A stretch of DNA of 64,000 bases from the NCBI GenBank assembly GCA_007988785.1, contig BJUU01000003.1:212044-276043 (forward strand), read 5' to 3'. Positions 32,309-40,275 of the stretch are shown here, one piece after another. The position numbers and the translations under genes are program-made. The notes beneath the pieces are model-generated. The model worked only from the letters and a program-made list of their open reading frames with translations. It did no database searches and was not told where the DNA came from. Origin of the DNA: Agrococcus baldri (lineage in GTDB: Bacteria > Actinomycetota > Actinomycetes > Actinomycetales > Microbacteriaceae). Within the stretch, counting starts at the first letter, position 1, and every line of letters begins with the position of its first letter.

Positions 32309-32402
32309 CGTCGGCCTGGCCGACGTGAGCAGGTGCACGGCGGATCCCCCATTCGCCCTTCCTGCGGCGGCGCCCCCTCCCCCCAGGTGGGCGCCGCCTT
32401 CT
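32309..32402 (+). ncRNA. 6C RNA (actinobacterial C-rich-loop sRNA)
   Basis: Two hairpins carry cytosine-rich loops. The first is GGCGGA / TTCGCC around TCCCCCA (32339-32357). The second is GGCGGCGCCC / GGGCGCCGCC around CCTCCCCCCAGGT (32366-32398), followed by TTCTCCTTCTCC as terminator. A small 5' hairpin (GTCGGCC-T-GGCCGAC) precedes them. Paired C-loop hairpins define the 6C family, and in mycobacteria the homologue also sits beside the tad locus, as here. C-rich loops are thought to pair with G-rich ribosome-binding sites. The ends are approximate. Confidence 0.82.
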
Positions 32403-32453
32403 CCTTCTCCACAGGCGGATGCGTCGGGGCCGCGGGCGCGCGCGGCGCGGCCC

Positions 32454-32459
32454 TATGGT
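32454..32459 (+). promoter_or_regulatory. -10 box before the tad ATPase gene
   Basis: TATGGT stands 8 nt before the ATG at 32468; GCGGGGCC between them is not a convincing ribosome-binding site. Confidence 0.4.
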
Positions 32460-32467
32460 GCGGGGCC

Positions 32468-33508
32468 ATGACAGCACGAGCCGGGCCCGCGCTCGGGCGG
32501 GGCACGGGCATCCCGTTCGTCGCCGGCGGCGCGCGGCCGGCCGTGCCCGCCGATTCGCCAGCCCGCACCGGCGCGGGCGGCGGCTCGCTGCGCGAGTTCG
32601 GCGAGCTGGCGCCGCTCGTGGCCGAAGCCGCGGTCACGGATGTGTTCGTCACGGCCGGGCAGGTGTGGGTCGATCGGGGCGCGGGGCCGGAGCGTGCGCC
32701 GCTGCTGCTCGATGCGGCACGCGCGCGATCGCTCGCGATCGCGCTGGTCGCGGCAGGTGGGCGGCACGTCGACGAGGCGACGCCGTGCGTCGACGTGCGC
32801 CTGCACGACGGCATCCGGGTGCACGCGGTGCTGCCGCCTGTCGCGGTCGCGGGCGCGCAGCTGTCGATCCGGCTGCCGAGGGTGGCGGCGCTCTCGCTGG
32901 CCGAGCTCGAGGCGGGCGGGACCTTCGGGCTCGTGCCGCTCTCGCGGGTGCGCGCGCTCGTCGAGCGGCGGGCGAACGTGCTCGTCACGGGCGCCGGGGG
33001 CTCGGGCAAGACGACGCTGCTGGGGGCGATGCTCTCGGCCGCCGCCGCTGCCGAACGCATCGTGACGATCGAGGATGTCGCCGAGCTGCGCATCCACCAC
33101 CCGCACGTGGTGGCGCTCGAGGCGCGGCAGGCGAACGCCGAGGGCGCGGGCGCGATCGGGCTCGAACAGCTGGTGCGGGAGGCGCTGCGCATGCGGCCCG
33201 ACCGGCTGGTGCTGGGGGAGTGCCGCGGCGCAGAGGTGCGCGACCTGCTCTCGGCGCTCAACACCGGCCACGACGGCGGCGCCGGCACGCTGCACGCCAA
33301 CTCGCTCGACGACGTGCCCGCGAGGCTCGAGGCGCTCGGCGCGCTCGCGGGGCTGACACCGGCTGCGCTGGCGCGGCAGGCGGTGAGCGCGCTCGACGCG
33401 GTGCTGCACGTCGAGCGCGCGGACGGCGCGGAGGGGCCGGTGCGACGGGTCGCGGCGATCGGCGAGCTGGCGCTCGACGGCGACCGGCTGGTGGTGCGGG
33501 CGACGTGA
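32468..33508 (+). CDS. tadA: TadA/CpaF-type secretion ATPase
   Basis: 346 aa; the motor ATPase of a tad/Flp (type IVc) pilus. Walker A is GAGGSGKTT (175-183), the Asp box IVTIEDVAELR and Walker B RLVLGECRGAEVRDLL (246-260), with a His box in NTGHDGGAGTLHANS. It is shorter than typical CpaF (about 400-450 aa) because the N-terminal domain is reduced. The start is ATG at 32468, 8 nt after a -10 box. It is coupled by a GTGA overlap to the T2SSF gene. No CpaE/TadZ gene is next to it, unlike in mycobacteria. Confidence 0.92.
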   Translation: MTARAGPALGRGTGIPFVAGGARPAVPADSPARTGAGGGSLREFGELAPLVAEAAVTDVFVTAGQVWVDRGAGPERAPLLLDAARARSLAIALVAAGGRHVDEATPCVDVRLHDGIRVHAVLPPVAVAGAQLSIRLPRVAALSLAELEAGGTFGLVPLSRVRALVERRANVLVTGAGGSGKTTLLGAMLSAAAAAERIVTIEDVAELRIHHPHVVALEARQANAEGAGAIGLEQLVREALRMRPDRLVLGECRGAEVRDLLSALNTGHDGGAGTLHANSLDDVPARLEALGALAGLTPAALARQAVSALDAVLHVERADGAEGPVRRVAAIGELALDGDRLVVRAT

Positions 33509-34347
33509 AGGGCGCGGATGACGACGCCGCAGCGACCGTGCACCGGGTCGCGGCGCTCGTGGCGGGCGGGCTGCCGCTCGATCGGGCCTGGGCGGTGCTG
33601 GGCACGGATGCGGGTGCCGTCGGAGCGCGGGTCGGCGGCGGCGGCGCGGGTGGCGGGCTGGTCGCCGCGGTGCTGACGGTCGCCGAGCAGACGGGCGCGC
33701 CCATGGCCCCGACCCTCGAGCGGCTCGCCGGCCTGCTGCGGGAGCAGGCGGCGCAGCAGCGCGCCCTCGAGGCGGCGCTCGCCGGGCCGCGGGCGACGGC
33801 GAAGCTCGTGATGCTGCTGCCGGTCGTCGGCGTCGGATTCGGGCTCGCGCTCGGCCTCGACGTGCTGGGCGCGGCGGTGGGTGGCGGCATCGGCACCTGG
33901 TCGGTGCTGGCGGGCGCGGCGCTGCTGGTCGCCGCGTGGGGGTGGTCGCGGGCGATCGTTCGCCGGGCTTCGCGGGGCGAGGCGGCGCCTGGGCTCGCGC
34001 TCGACCTGGTCGCGGTGGCGCTCGCGGGCGGCGGCGCAGCTAATGCCGCCCGCCGGGTCGCGGCGGCGGCGCTCGCCGATGCCGGTGTGGTCGCGAGCGG
34101 CTGGGACGAGGTCGACGCGGCGCTCGACCTCGCCCGGCGCGCCGGCGTGCCGGTGCGCGGCCTGCTGCTGGCCGAGGCGTCGGCGGCGCGCACGCGCGCC
34201 CGCCTCGACGGTGAGGCGCGGGCGCAGCGGGCCGCGGTGCAGCTCGCGCTGCCGCTTGGCGCCTGCGTGCTGCCGGCCTTCTCGCTGCTCGTGATCGTGC
34301 CGCTCGTGGTGTCGATGCTCGAGGGGGCGCTCGGGCCGCTGGCGTAG
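33505..34347 (+). CDS. TadB/TadC-like type II secretion F-domain protein
   Basis: 280 aa from GTG at 33505 (GTGA overlap with tadA). It has the T2SSF layout: an early cytosolic part (TVHRVAALVAGGLPLDRAW), an amphipathic EQTGAPMAPTLERLAGLLREQ stretch typical of the domain, two membrane segments at about 98-140, a second cytosolic lobe (AGVPVRGLLLAEASAARTR) and a final hydrophobic segment at about 248-270. It is the inner-membrane platform of the pilus machine. Most tad loci have two such proteins; here one gene appears to do the work. Confidence 0.85.
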   Translation: MKGADDDAAATVHRVAALVAGGLPLDRAWAVLGTDAGAVGARVGGGGAGGGLVAAVLTVAEQTGAPMAPTLERLAGLLREQAAQQRALEAALAGPRATAKLVMLLPVVGVGFGLALGLDVLGAAVGGGIGTWSVLAGAALLVAAWGWSRAIVRRASRGEAAPGLALDLVAVALAGGGAANAARRVAAAALADAGVVASGWDEVDAALDLARRAGVPVRGLLLAEASAARTRARLDGEARAQRAAVQLALPLGACVLPAFSLLVIVPLVVSMLEGALGPLA

Positions 34348-34378
34348 GGGCGCACGGCAGACGCTCAGCGGCTGCACC

Positions 34379-34384
34379 TAGGTT
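34379..34384 (+). promoter_or_regulatory. -10 box of the 47-codon gene
   Basis: TAGGTT stands 6 nt before the ATG at 34391, the same geometry as at pta. Confidence 0.5.
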
Positions 34385-34390
34385 CGTCGC

Positions 34391-34534
34391 ATGCGCAGCT
34401 TCTGGAACGCGATCGTCAACTGGGTCGCTGCGCTGTTCGCCTCGATCACGGGGGCGCCGCATCCCATCGTCGCGACCGATCCGGTCGCCGACGCCGAGGC
34501 GCCGGCCTCCGGCCGAGAGCCCCGCCGCGACTGA
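34391..34534 (+). CDS. Putative 47-aa leaderless small membrane-associated protein
   Basis: The frame reads MRSFWNAIVNWVAALFASIT for the first 20 residues, then a Pro/Ala/Asp-rich tail ending REPRRD. Residues 4-20 form an amphipathic to hydrophobic helix with two Trp. The ATG sits 6 nt after a TAGGTT box, the same arrangement as several clear genes of this window, and codon third positions are GC-rich. It lies between the T2SSF and pilin genes of the tad locus, on the same strand. I do not recognise the family; it could be a pilus accessory peptide or a chance frame. Confidence 0.5.
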   Translation: MRSFWNAIVNWVAALFASITGAPHPIVATDPVADAEAPASGREPRRD

Positions 34535-34624
34535 GACCCGGAGTTCTCCACAAGCGACGCATTCCGCCGCGCGGACGCGGCGCACCTTGCCCCACCCTGG
34601 CCTCCCCGATGAGAGGAGGCGAGC

Positions 34625-34798
34625 ATGCGGATGCTCGAGAGACTGGTGCACGAGGAGGACGGCGCGGCGACCGCCGAGTACGTCATCGCGACGATGGCGG
34701 CGGTCGGCTTCGCGGGACTGCTGGTGGTGATCCTGCGCAGCGAAGAGGTGCGCGGGATCCTCACCGACATGGTCCAGCGTGCGCTCACGGTCCAGTAG
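34625..34798 (+). CDS. Flp-like pilin (DUF4244 type)
   Basis: 57 aa. A short charged leader MRMLERLVHEEDGAATAEYV runs into one hydrophobic helix (IATMAAVGFAGLLVVIL) and a small C-terminal region. The G-A-A-T-A-E-Y sequence with Glu5 of the mature pilin and cleavage after the Gly is the type IVc prepilin pattern. The start ATG at 34625 has a strong GAGAGGAGG site, as expected for an abundant structural subunit. It is the likely major subunit of this tad pilus. The next gene starts inside its last codons. Confidence 0.88.
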   Translation: MRMLERLVHEEDGAATAEYVIATMAAVGFAGLLVVILRSEEVRGILTDMVQRALTVQ

Positions 34799-35108
34799 GA
34801 GCCGTGACGGCGAGCTCGGTGCAGTGACGGCCGAGCTCGCCGCGGCGCTGCCCGCAGCGGTGCTCGCGCTCGGCATCGCCGTCGGCGCCATCGCAGCGGT
34901 CGCGGCGCAGGTGAGCCTCGAGCAGTCGGCGGGCGCGGCAGCGAGGGCGGCAGGGCGCGATGACGACCCGGCGGCGTATGCGGACGACGGGGCGGTGCTC
35001 GAGGTCGAGTCGCAGGGCGAGCTCGTCTGCGCGGTGCTGAGCCGGGAGGCACTGGGCGGGGCGCTGACGCTGACGGCGCGGAGCTGTGCGCACGGGGGCG
35101 GGCGGTGA
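34779..35108 (+). CDS. TadE-like pseudopilin
   Basis: 109 aa from GTG at 34779 (a later GTG at 34824 would remove the charged leader). The pattern RDGELGAVTAELAAALPAAVLALGIAVGAIA is the TadE prepilin-like start: charged leader, Glu at +5 and a hydrophobic helix. The C-terminal domain has two Cys. It overlaps the pilin gene by 20 bp and the next gene by GTGA. TadE-type minor pilins help assemble Flp pili. Confidence 0.82.
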   Translation: MRSRSSRSRDGELGAVTAELAAALPAAVLALGIAVGAIAAVAAQVSLEQSAGAAARAAGRDDDPAAYADDGAVLEVESQGELVCAVLSREALGGALTLTARSCAHGGGR

Positions 35109-35560
35109 ACTGGTCTCGTGACGGCAGCGGCCCTTCGGGCCGCGGCCTCCTCGACCGACGAAGCCGGGCGGGCCACGACCTACGGGGGTGGGCTGCCTGT
35201 CGGCCTTCGGCCGACGGGCTCCTCGACCTACGCAGCGAGCGCGGGGCGGGGGCTGCGCTGGCGCTCGCGGTCGCGACGGCGGCGCTGCTGCTCGCGATGC
35301 TCGTCGTGGGCGCCGGCACCGCGGCGATCGCGCAGGCGCGCGCCGCAGCGGCAGCGGATGCGGCGGCGCTGGCCGCGGCCGACGCGCTCTCCGGCTTCGC
35401 CGACGGCAGCCCGTGCGCGCTCGCGCAGGCCGTCGCCACGGCGAGCGGCGCCGGGCTCGGCGACTGCCGCATCGACGGGCTCGAGGCGCGCGTGACGGCC
35501 ACCGTGCCCGTCGGGCCGCTCACGGCATCCGTCACCGCTCGCGCGGGGCCTCCGGGGTGA
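35105..35560 (+). CDS. Rv3654c/TadG-like membrane protein with repeat-derived N-terminus
   Basis: 151 aa from GTG at 35105 (GTGA overlap). Residues 47-75 (GAGAALALAVATAALLLAML) are the hydrophobic segment of the small helicase/secretion-neighbourhood TadE-like proteins that end actinobacterial tad loci, followed by a short extracellular domain with two Cys (SPCALAQ, LGDCRI). Residues 2-45 are unusual: they are encoded by palindromic repeats (GCGGCCC-ttc-GGGCCGC; GTCGGCC-ttc-GGCCGAC) of the kind otherwise found between genes, and have no family resemblance. The insert keeps the frame, so the protein is probably still made with a longer cytosolic head. Confidence 0.72.
   Translation: MNWSRDGSGPSGRGLLDRRSRAGHDLRGWAACRPSADGLLDLRSERGAGAALALAVATAALLLAMLVVGAGTAAIAQARAAAAADAAALAAADALSGFADGSPCALAQAVATASGAGLGDCRIDGLEARVTATVPVGPLTASVTARAGPPG
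35110..35228. repeat. Palindromic repeat cluster inside the last tad gene
   Basis: Hairpins GCGGCCC-ttc-GGGCCGC (35127-35143) and GTCGGCC-ttc-GGCCGAC (35199-35215), together with GGTCTCGTGAC and two CTCCTCGACC units, resemble the repeat at 25636-25734. Here they are read as protein. Confidence 0.6.
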
Positions 35561-35698
35561 CCGCGGCCTCGCCCGGCACCGCTCCGCCGCCAGCGAACGA
35601 CGGGCCGGCGGCGGTGAGCGCGCAATGACACCGTGTGTATTGTGGCGACTCGTGGCCCAGTCGGGCCCGACGATCCCAAAGAAGCAGTGAGCGTGAGC

Positions 35699-38419
35699 AT
35701 GGGCAAGAAGCTCGTCATCGTGGAGTCCCCGGCCAAGGGGAAGACGATCGAGCGGTACCTGGGGGAGGGCTACCAGGTGCTGGCATCGGTCGGGCACATC
35801 CGCGACCTCGTGAGCCCGCGCGACCTGCCGGCCGAGCTCAAGAAGGGCTCCTACGGCAAGTTCGCCGTCGACGTCGACAACGGTTTCGCCCCCTACTACG
35901 TGGTGAGCGACGAGAAGAAGAAGACGGTCGCAGAGCTCAAGAAGGCCCTCAAGGATGCCGACGAGCTCATCCTCGCGACGGATGAGGACCGCGAGGGCGA
36001 GGCCATCGCGTGGCACCTGCTCGAGGTGCTGAAGCCCAAGGTGCCGGTGAAGCGGATGGTGTTCCACGAGATCACCGAGGACGCGATCCAGCAGGCCAAG
36101 GACCAGATGCGCGAGCTCAACATGCCGCTCGTCGACGCGCAGGAGACGCGCCGGATCCTCGACCGCCTGTACGGCTACGAGGTCAGCCCGGTGCTGTGGC
36201 GCAAGGTTCGGCAGGGCCTCAGCGCCGGCCGCGTGCAGTCGCCCACCGCGCGCCTGATCGTCGACCGTGAGCGCGAGCGCATGGCCTTCGTCGCCGCCGA
36301 CTACTGGAGCCTCACGGCGCAGTTCGAGGCCGACTCGAGCCGCTTCGGCGCCCGACTCGTGCGCCTCGACGGCGCCAAGGTCGCCACCGGCTCCGACTTC
36401 GACGACCGCGGCCAGATCAAGGGCGTGCGCACGATCCTCGACGCTGCCGCCGCCGAGGCGCTCGCGAGCGAGCTCGAGCAGTCGGCCTTCGCCGTCTCCG
36501 GCGTCGAGTCGAAGCCCTACCGCCGCCGCCCCTCCGCGCCCTTCACCACCTCGACGCTGCAGCAGGAGGCCGGCCGCAAGCTGAAGCTCTCGGCCAAGCA
36601 GACGATGTCGGTCGCCCAGTCGCTCTACGAGCAGGGCTACATCACCTATATGCGCACCGACTCGCCCGCGCTGTCGAAGCAGGCCATCGCGGCAGCGCGC
36701 TCGCAGGCGAGCGCCCTCTACGGCGCCGGCAGCATCCCGCAGGCCGCGCGCCACTACGCCGGCAAGTCGAAGTCGGCGCAGGAGGCGCACGAGGCGATCC
36801 GCCCCTCCGGCGAGACCTTCCGCACCCCGAACGAGGTGCGCTCGTCGCTCACCCCGAACGAGCAGCGGCTCTACGAGCTGATCTGGAAGCGCACGGTCGC
36901 GAGCCAGATGATCGACGCGACCGGTCAGACGGCGACCATCACCATCGCCTCCGCGACGACCAGCCGCGGCGTCGCCGAGTTCACCGCATCCGGCACCGTC
37001 ATCACCGAGCCGGGCTTCCTGCAGGCGTACGAGGAGTCGAAGGACCAGTCCCGCTACGCGGACGAGACGGCGGATGCGTCGTCGGGCGAGTCGAGGCTGC
37101 CGGACGTCAAGGAGGGCGGCGCGGTCGAGCTCGCGGAGCTGGAGCGCAAGGAGCACGCCACCACCCCGCCGCCGCGCTACACCGAGGCGAGCCTCGTGAA
37201 GGCGCTCGAGGAGCTCGAGATCGGGCGCCCCTCGACCTACGCGTCGATCATCGACACGATCGTGCGGCGCGGCTTCGTCACCCAGCGGGGCGGCGCGCTG
37301 GTGCCGAACTGGATCGCGTTCTCGACCATCAAGCTGCTCGAGGAGAACCTGGGCGACTACGTCGACTACGACTTCACCGCGGCGATGCTCACGGATCTCG
37401 ACCGCATCGCCGACGGCGAGCTCGACCGGGGGGACTGGCTGCAGCGCTTCTACTTCGGCAGCGAGCAGCACGCCGGCCTGCAGTCGACCGTCGCGAACCT
37501 GGGCGACATCGACGCCCGTGCGGTCAACTCGATCCCGGTCGCGGAAGGCGTCACGCTGCGCGTCGGCCAGTACGGCCCGTACCTCGAGGGGCAGGATGCC
37601 GATGGCGAGCTCAAGCGCGCCAACATCCCCGAGGACCTCACGCCCGACCAGCTCACGCCCGAGAAGGCGCAGGAGCTGTTCGCCGCGGAGCCCGTGCAGG
37701 ATCGCGTGCTCGGGCAGCACCCCGAGACGGGGCTCGACGTGGTCGTCAAGAACGGCCGCTTCGGCCCGTACATCGAGGAGGCACTGCCGGTCGAGCTCGA
37801 CGACGAGGGCAAGCCCGTGCCGCCCAAGAAGGGGAAGGCCGCGCCCAAGCCGCGCCGCGCATCCCTCTTCAAGAGCATGGAGCCGGAGTCGGTCGACCTG
37901 CCGACGGCGCTCAAGCTGCTGGGCCTGCCGCGCGTGGTGGGCGTCGACCCCGAGTCGGGCACCGAGATCACCGCCCGGCCCGGCCGCTACGGGCCCTTCC
38001 TGTCGAAGGGCGACGACACCCGATCGCTCGACGACGAGGAGCAGATCTTCTCGATCACGCTCGAGGGCGCGCTCGAGAAGTTCGCGCAGCCGAAGTACGG
38101 CGCCCGCAAGGCGGCGACCGCGCTGAAGGAGTTCGACGCCGACCCCGTCTCCGGCAAGCCGGTGAAGGTGCGCGACGGCCGCTTCGGCCCGTACGTCACC
38201 GACGGCGAGACGAACGCGACGATCCCGCGCGGCGAGGATGTCGCCGCCGTCACCTTCGAGCGCGCGATCGAGCTGCTGCAGATCAAGCGCGACAAGGGGC
38301 CGGCGAAGAAGCCAGCGCGCAAGCCCGCGGCGAAGAAGCCTGCCGCGAAGAAGCCGGCCGCGAAGAAGCCGGCGGCGCGCAAGCCGGCCGCGAAGAAGAC
38401 GCCTCCCGCCGAGTCATGA
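35699..38419 (+). CDS. topA: DNA topoisomerase I
   Basis: 906 aa from ATG 35699; a GTG two codons earlier is equally possible, and the upstream sites are weak. It relaxes negative supercoils. The Toprim domain has VIVESPAKGKTIERYLG (Glu9) and TDEDREGEAIAWHL; the active-site Tyr is residue 317 in YITYMRTDSP. The C-terminus has several zinc-less TopA repeats (RFGPYIEE, RYGPFLSKG, RFGPYVTDG) and ends in a Lys/Ala/Pro-rich tail, typical of actinobacterial TopA, which helps processivity. It is the first gene of topA-tmk-holB. Confidence 0.97.
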   Translation: MGKKLVIVESPAKGKTIERYLGEGYQVLASVGHIRDLVSPRDLPAELKKGSYGKFAVDVDNGFAPYYVVSDEKKKTVAELKKALKDADELILATDEDREGEAIAWHLLEVLKPKVPVKRMVFHEITEDAIQQAKDQMRELNMPLVDAQETRRILDRLYGYEVSPVLWRKVRQGLSAGRVQSPTARLIVDRERERMAFVAADYWSLTAQFEADSSRFGARLVRLDGAKVATGSDFDDRGQIKGVRTILDAAAAEALASELEQSAFAVSGVESKPYRRRPSAPFTTSTLQQEAGRKLKLSAKQTMSVAQSLYEQGYITYMRTDSPALSKQAIAAARSQASALYGAGSIPQAARHYAGKSKSAQEAHEAIRPSGETFRTPNEVRSSLTPNEQRLYELIWKRTVASQMIDATGQTATITIASATTSRGVAEFTASGTVITEPGFLQAYEESKDQSRYADETADASSGESRLPDVKEGGAVELAELERKEHATTPPPRYTEASLVKALEELEIGRPSTYASIIDTIVRRGFVTQRGGALVPNWIAFSTIKLLEENLGDYVDYDFTAAMLTDLDRIADGELDRGDWLQRFYFGSEQHAGLQSTVANLGDIDARAVNSIPVAEGVTLRVGQYGPYLEGQDADGELKRANIPEDLTPDQLTPEKAQELFAAEPVQDRVLGQHPETGLDVVVKNGRFGPYIEEALPVELDDEGKPVPPKKGKAAPKPRRASLFKSMEPESVDLPTALKLLGLPRVVGVDPESGTEITARPGRYGPFLSKGDDTRSLDDEEQIFSITLEGALEKFAQPKYGARKAATALKEFDADPVSGKPVKVRDGRFGPYVTDGETNATIPRGEDVAAVTFERAIELLQIKRDKGPAKKPARKPAAKKPAAKKPAAKKPAARKPAAKKTPPAES

Positions 38420-39048
38420 CCGGCGCGTTCATCACGCTCGAGGGCGGCGACGGCTCGGGCAAGTCGACCCAGGCCGGGCTGCTGCAGGCATGGCTCGAGC
38501 AGCGCGGTCGCACGGTCGTGCGCACGCGCGAGCCGGGCGGCACCGAGCTCGGCGTCGAGATCCGCCGGCTCGTGCAGCACACCGAGGGCCACGTCGCGCC
38601 GCGCGCCGAGGCGCTCCTCTACGCCGCCGACCGCGCGCAGCACGTCGCCACCCTCGTCCGGCCGGCGCTCGAGCGCGGCGACGTGGTGCTGCAGGATCGC
38701 TACCTCGACTCCTCGGTCGCCTACCAGGGCGCCGGGCGCGAGCTCGACGGCACCCAGGTGCGCGATCTCTCGCTGTGGGCGACCGACGGGCTGCTGCCGC
38801 ACCTGACGATCCTGCTCGACATCGACCCCGCCGCCGGGCGCGAGCGGATGGCCGGGCGCGAGCACGCCCCCTACGACCGGCTGGAGGACACCGGCCTCGA
38901 CTTCGCCGAGCGCGTGCGCGCCGCCTACCTCGCCCTCGCCGAGGCCGAGCCCGACCGCTTCGCCGTCGTCGACGCATCCGGCACCCCCGACGAGGTGCAC
39001 GCGAGCGTGGTGTCGCACGCGCGTGCGATGCTCGACGCGCAGCGCTGA
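38416..39048 (+). CDS. tmk: Thymidylate kinase
   Basis: 210 aa; dTMP to dTDP. The P-loop is EGGDGSGKSTQ, the DR(Y/X) motif is LQDRYLDSSVAYQGAGR, and a lid region AGREHAPYDRLE follows. The length is standard. Start and topA stop overlap (ATGA), so replication and nucleotide genes are coupled. holB begins 26 bp after its stop. Confidence 0.97.
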   Translation: MTGAFITLEGGDGSGKSTQAGLLQAWLEQRGRTVVRTREPGGTELGVEIRRLVQHTEGHVAPRAEALLYAADRAQHVATLVRPALERGDVVLQDRYLDSSVAYQGAGRELDGTQVRDLSLWATDGLLPHLTILLDIDPAAGRERMAGREHAPYDRLEDTGLDFAERVRAAYLALAEAEPDRFAVVDASGTPDEVHASVVSHARAMLDAQR

Positions 39049-39074
39049 GCGCGCTCGCAGACGTGGGGGAGCGG

Positions 39075-40238
39075 ATGACAGGCGGCTGGGGCGAGATCGT
39101 CGGGCAGGCCGACGCGGTCGCGACGCTGCAGCGCGCGGCGGCCGAGGTCGGCGGCGCCGAGGGCGGCGGCGCCATGACGCACGCGTGGCTGCTCACCGGC
39201 CCGCCCGGCTCCGGCCGCTCGAACCTCGCCTACGCGTTCGCCACCGCGCTGCTGTCGTCTCCCGCGGGCATCGACGCCGAGGTGGCGACGCTCGTGGAGG
39301 CGCGCACCCATCCCGATCTCGTGACCCTCGCGACCGAGGGCGTGCTCATCACCATCGCGCAGGCCCGCGCCGTCGTGCAGCGCGCGTCGCTCGCGCCCTC
39401 GAGCTCGCGCTACCGCGTGGTGGTCGTCGAGGACGCCGACCGGATGGCCGAGCGCACCTCGAACGCGCTGCTCAAGGCGCTCGAGGAGCCGCCGCCCGAG
39501 ACCGTCTGGATCCTGTGCGCGCCGAGCGAGGCCGACCTGCTGCCGACCATCCGCTCGCGCGTGCGCACCCTCACGCTGCAGGTGCCGGACGCGGCAGAGG
39601 TCGCGCGGCTGCTCGTGGAGCGCGACGGCGTGGACGCGGCGGTCGCCGAGCGCGCCGCCCGCGAGGCGCAGAGCCACATCGGCATGGCGCGCAGGCTCGC
39701 CACGAGCGACGAGGCGCGCGAGCGCCGAGCCGAGACGCTGCAGATCGTCATGCGCGTCTCGACCGCCGCGTCGGCCGTGCTGGCCGCCGCCCGGTTCGTC
39801 GAGATCGCCACCGCCGACGCCGAGGCGCTCTCGGCGGAGCGCGACGAGGCCGAGCGGGCGCAGGCGCTGCACCAGCTGGGCATCGAGCCCGGCGGCACCG
39901 TGCCGCCGCAGCTCAAGCGCCAGATCAAGGAGCTCGAGGATGCGCAGAAGCAGCGCGCCAAGCGCGGCATGCGCGACGGCGTCGACCGCATCCTCGTCGA
40001 CCTGCTCTCGCTCTACCGCGACATCCTCATGACCCAGCTGGGCGTCGGCCGCGAGCTCGTCAACGAGGCGATGCGGCCGACGGTGCAGGGCGCCGCCGAC
40101 TACCTCGCCCGCGCCGCCGTGATCGACGTGCTCGACGCCATCCGGCTCGCGCGCGAGCGCATCGAGGCGAACGTGCCGCCGCTGCTGGCGCTCGAGGCGA
40201 TGCTCGTCGCCGCCGCGCGTGCCGCCCAGCGCCGCTGA
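39075..40238 (+). CDS. holB: DNA polymerase III subunit delta'
   Basis: 387 aa from ATG 39075 with GGGGGAG upstream. It is an AAA+ clamp-loader subunit. The P-loop is degenerate (GPPGSGRSN, no GKT), as usual for delta', which does not hydrolyse ATP. The DEAD-like VVEDADRM, NALLKALEEPP and LPTIRSRVR (sensor/arginine region) are present. A zinc-binding cysteine cluster is not seen. Gene order topA-tmk-holB is the common actinobacterial one; the tRNA-Thr that often follows holB is 4.2 kb away here. Confidence 0.95.
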   Translation: MTGGWGEIVGQADAVATLQRAAAEVGGAEGGGAMTHAWLLTGPPGSGRSNLAYAFATALLSSPAGIDAEVATLVEARTHPDLVTLATEGVLITIAQARAVVQRASLAPSSSRYRVVVVEDADRMAERTSNALLKALEEPPPETVWILCAPSEADLLPTIRSRVRTLTLQVPDAAEVARLLVERDGVDAAVAERAAREAQSHIGMARRLATSDEARERRAETLQIVMRVSTAASAVLAAARFVEIATADAEALSAERDEAERAQALHQLGIEPGGTVPPQLKRQIKELEDAQKQRAKRGMRDGVDRILVDLLSLYRDILMTQLGVGRELVNEAMRPTVQGAADYLARAAVIDVLDAIRLARERIEANVPPLLALEAMLVAAARAAQRR

Positions 40239-40275
40239 CAGCGCTCGTCATAGCGGCGGGTAATACCGTGGAGGC

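Noticed and set aside
32305..32352. 15-codon minus-strand peptide (MGDPPCTCSRR...) as leader of acsA
   Set aside because: It has a purine-rich upstream stretch, but the same bases form the conserved C-rich hairpins of the 6C RNA on the plus strand, which explains the sequence better.
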